From NCBI GenBank assembly GCA_014874475.1, contig JADBJJ010000026.1, forward strand, positions 224,020 to 288,019: 64,000 bases of DNA. The letters run 5' to 3'. Source of the DNA: Chloroflexota bacterium (GTDB taxonomy: Bacteria; Chloroflexota; Anaerolineae; B4-G1; DUEL01). Made by a program: the position numbers and the translations under genes. This document shows, one piece after another, positions 63,932 to 64,000 of this stretch (position 1 is its first letter; each line of letters opens with the position of its first letter). Under the pieces are notes generated by a model. The model was not told the DNA's origin, searched no databases, and saw only the letters and a list, made by a program, of their open reading frames with translations.

Positions 63932-64000
63932 CGCTCTTGGAGAGTCCAATGCGTGAAACAAACATAAGCAGCAGTGGCAAACAGCAATCTGGCGCTTACC

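Overview
The window is about 64 kb of GC-rich bacterial chromosome with strong AGGAGG-type ribosome binding sites and many near-consensus TTGACA/TATAAT promoters. The gene mix points to Chloroflexota (an Anaerolineae- or Thermoflexia-like, possibly thermophilic lineage): a ResB-like cytochrome assembly protein, a CpaE/TadZ-type protein, archaeal-type FBP aldolase/phosphatase, a baseplate-J-like membrane protein in the alaS operon, a DUF4126 protein and giant secreted lamin-tail/DUF11 proteins. The assignment is inference, not a database result.

Layout. 0-8 kb: tail of thpR, a minus-strand operon kbl - TPR lipoprotein - isoaspartyl peptidase - ThiS/MoaD-like protein, a REC-CpaE fusion, a LysM protein and dnaN. 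8-13 kb: ResB-like protein, tRNA-Thr, hypE divergent from tyrS, an alpha/beta hydrolase and tRNA-Met. 13-25 kb (minus strand): trmD, a molybdenum hydroxylase large subunit, FBP aldolase/phosphatase, a FAD oxidoreductase, then the alaS - baseplate-J-like - ruvX - mltG cluster. 25-33 kb (plus strand): dcd, then a two-component cluster (REC-histidine kinase, Cache sensor kinase, second REC-histidine kinase, response regulator) interrupted by a DNA methylase plus an unknown partner. 33-38 kb (minus strand): a membrane-bound group-1-like [NiFe] hydrogenase operon. 38-50 kb: cdd, a CBS-domain protein, glmU, an acidic hypothetical protein, an MFS transporter, and a polysaccharide cluster (GT39, WcaJ-type transferase, GT4, methyltransferase). 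50-56 kb: pstCAB without pstS, an M16 peptidase, DUF4126, rnhB. 56-60 kb: a 1256-residue secreted LTD/DUF11/phospholipase-D protein. 60-64 kb: a chromosomal integron.

The most striking observation is in the [NiFe] hydrogenase large subunit. Both cysteine codons of the N-terminal L1 metal-binding motif (R-I-C-G-V-C-T) are in-frame TGA, while the rest of the gene, including the C-terminal D-P-C-x-x-C motif, reads through intact. A hairpin fitting the bacterial SECIS rules follows each TGA. The simplest reading is a hydrogenase with two selenocysteines (U-x-x-U) in L1. Selenium-containing hydrogenases I know of carry selenocysteine in the C-terminal motif, so this would be unusual. The operon also encodes the small subunit, maturation protease, Tat-exported ferredoxin and cytochrome b, and is preceded by a consensus promoter with a palindromic operator candidate; hypE lies 25 kb away.

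The second is an integron: an IntI-type integrase with its family-specific insertion, a divergent attI-like GTTGGGC site, a two-gene cassette encoding secreted proteins, and an attC whose 19-bp stem is perfect apart from two extrahelical bases. Also notable are dispersed intergenic repeat families, one of which forms the 3' end of glmU, and a candidate structured RNA beside the integrase.
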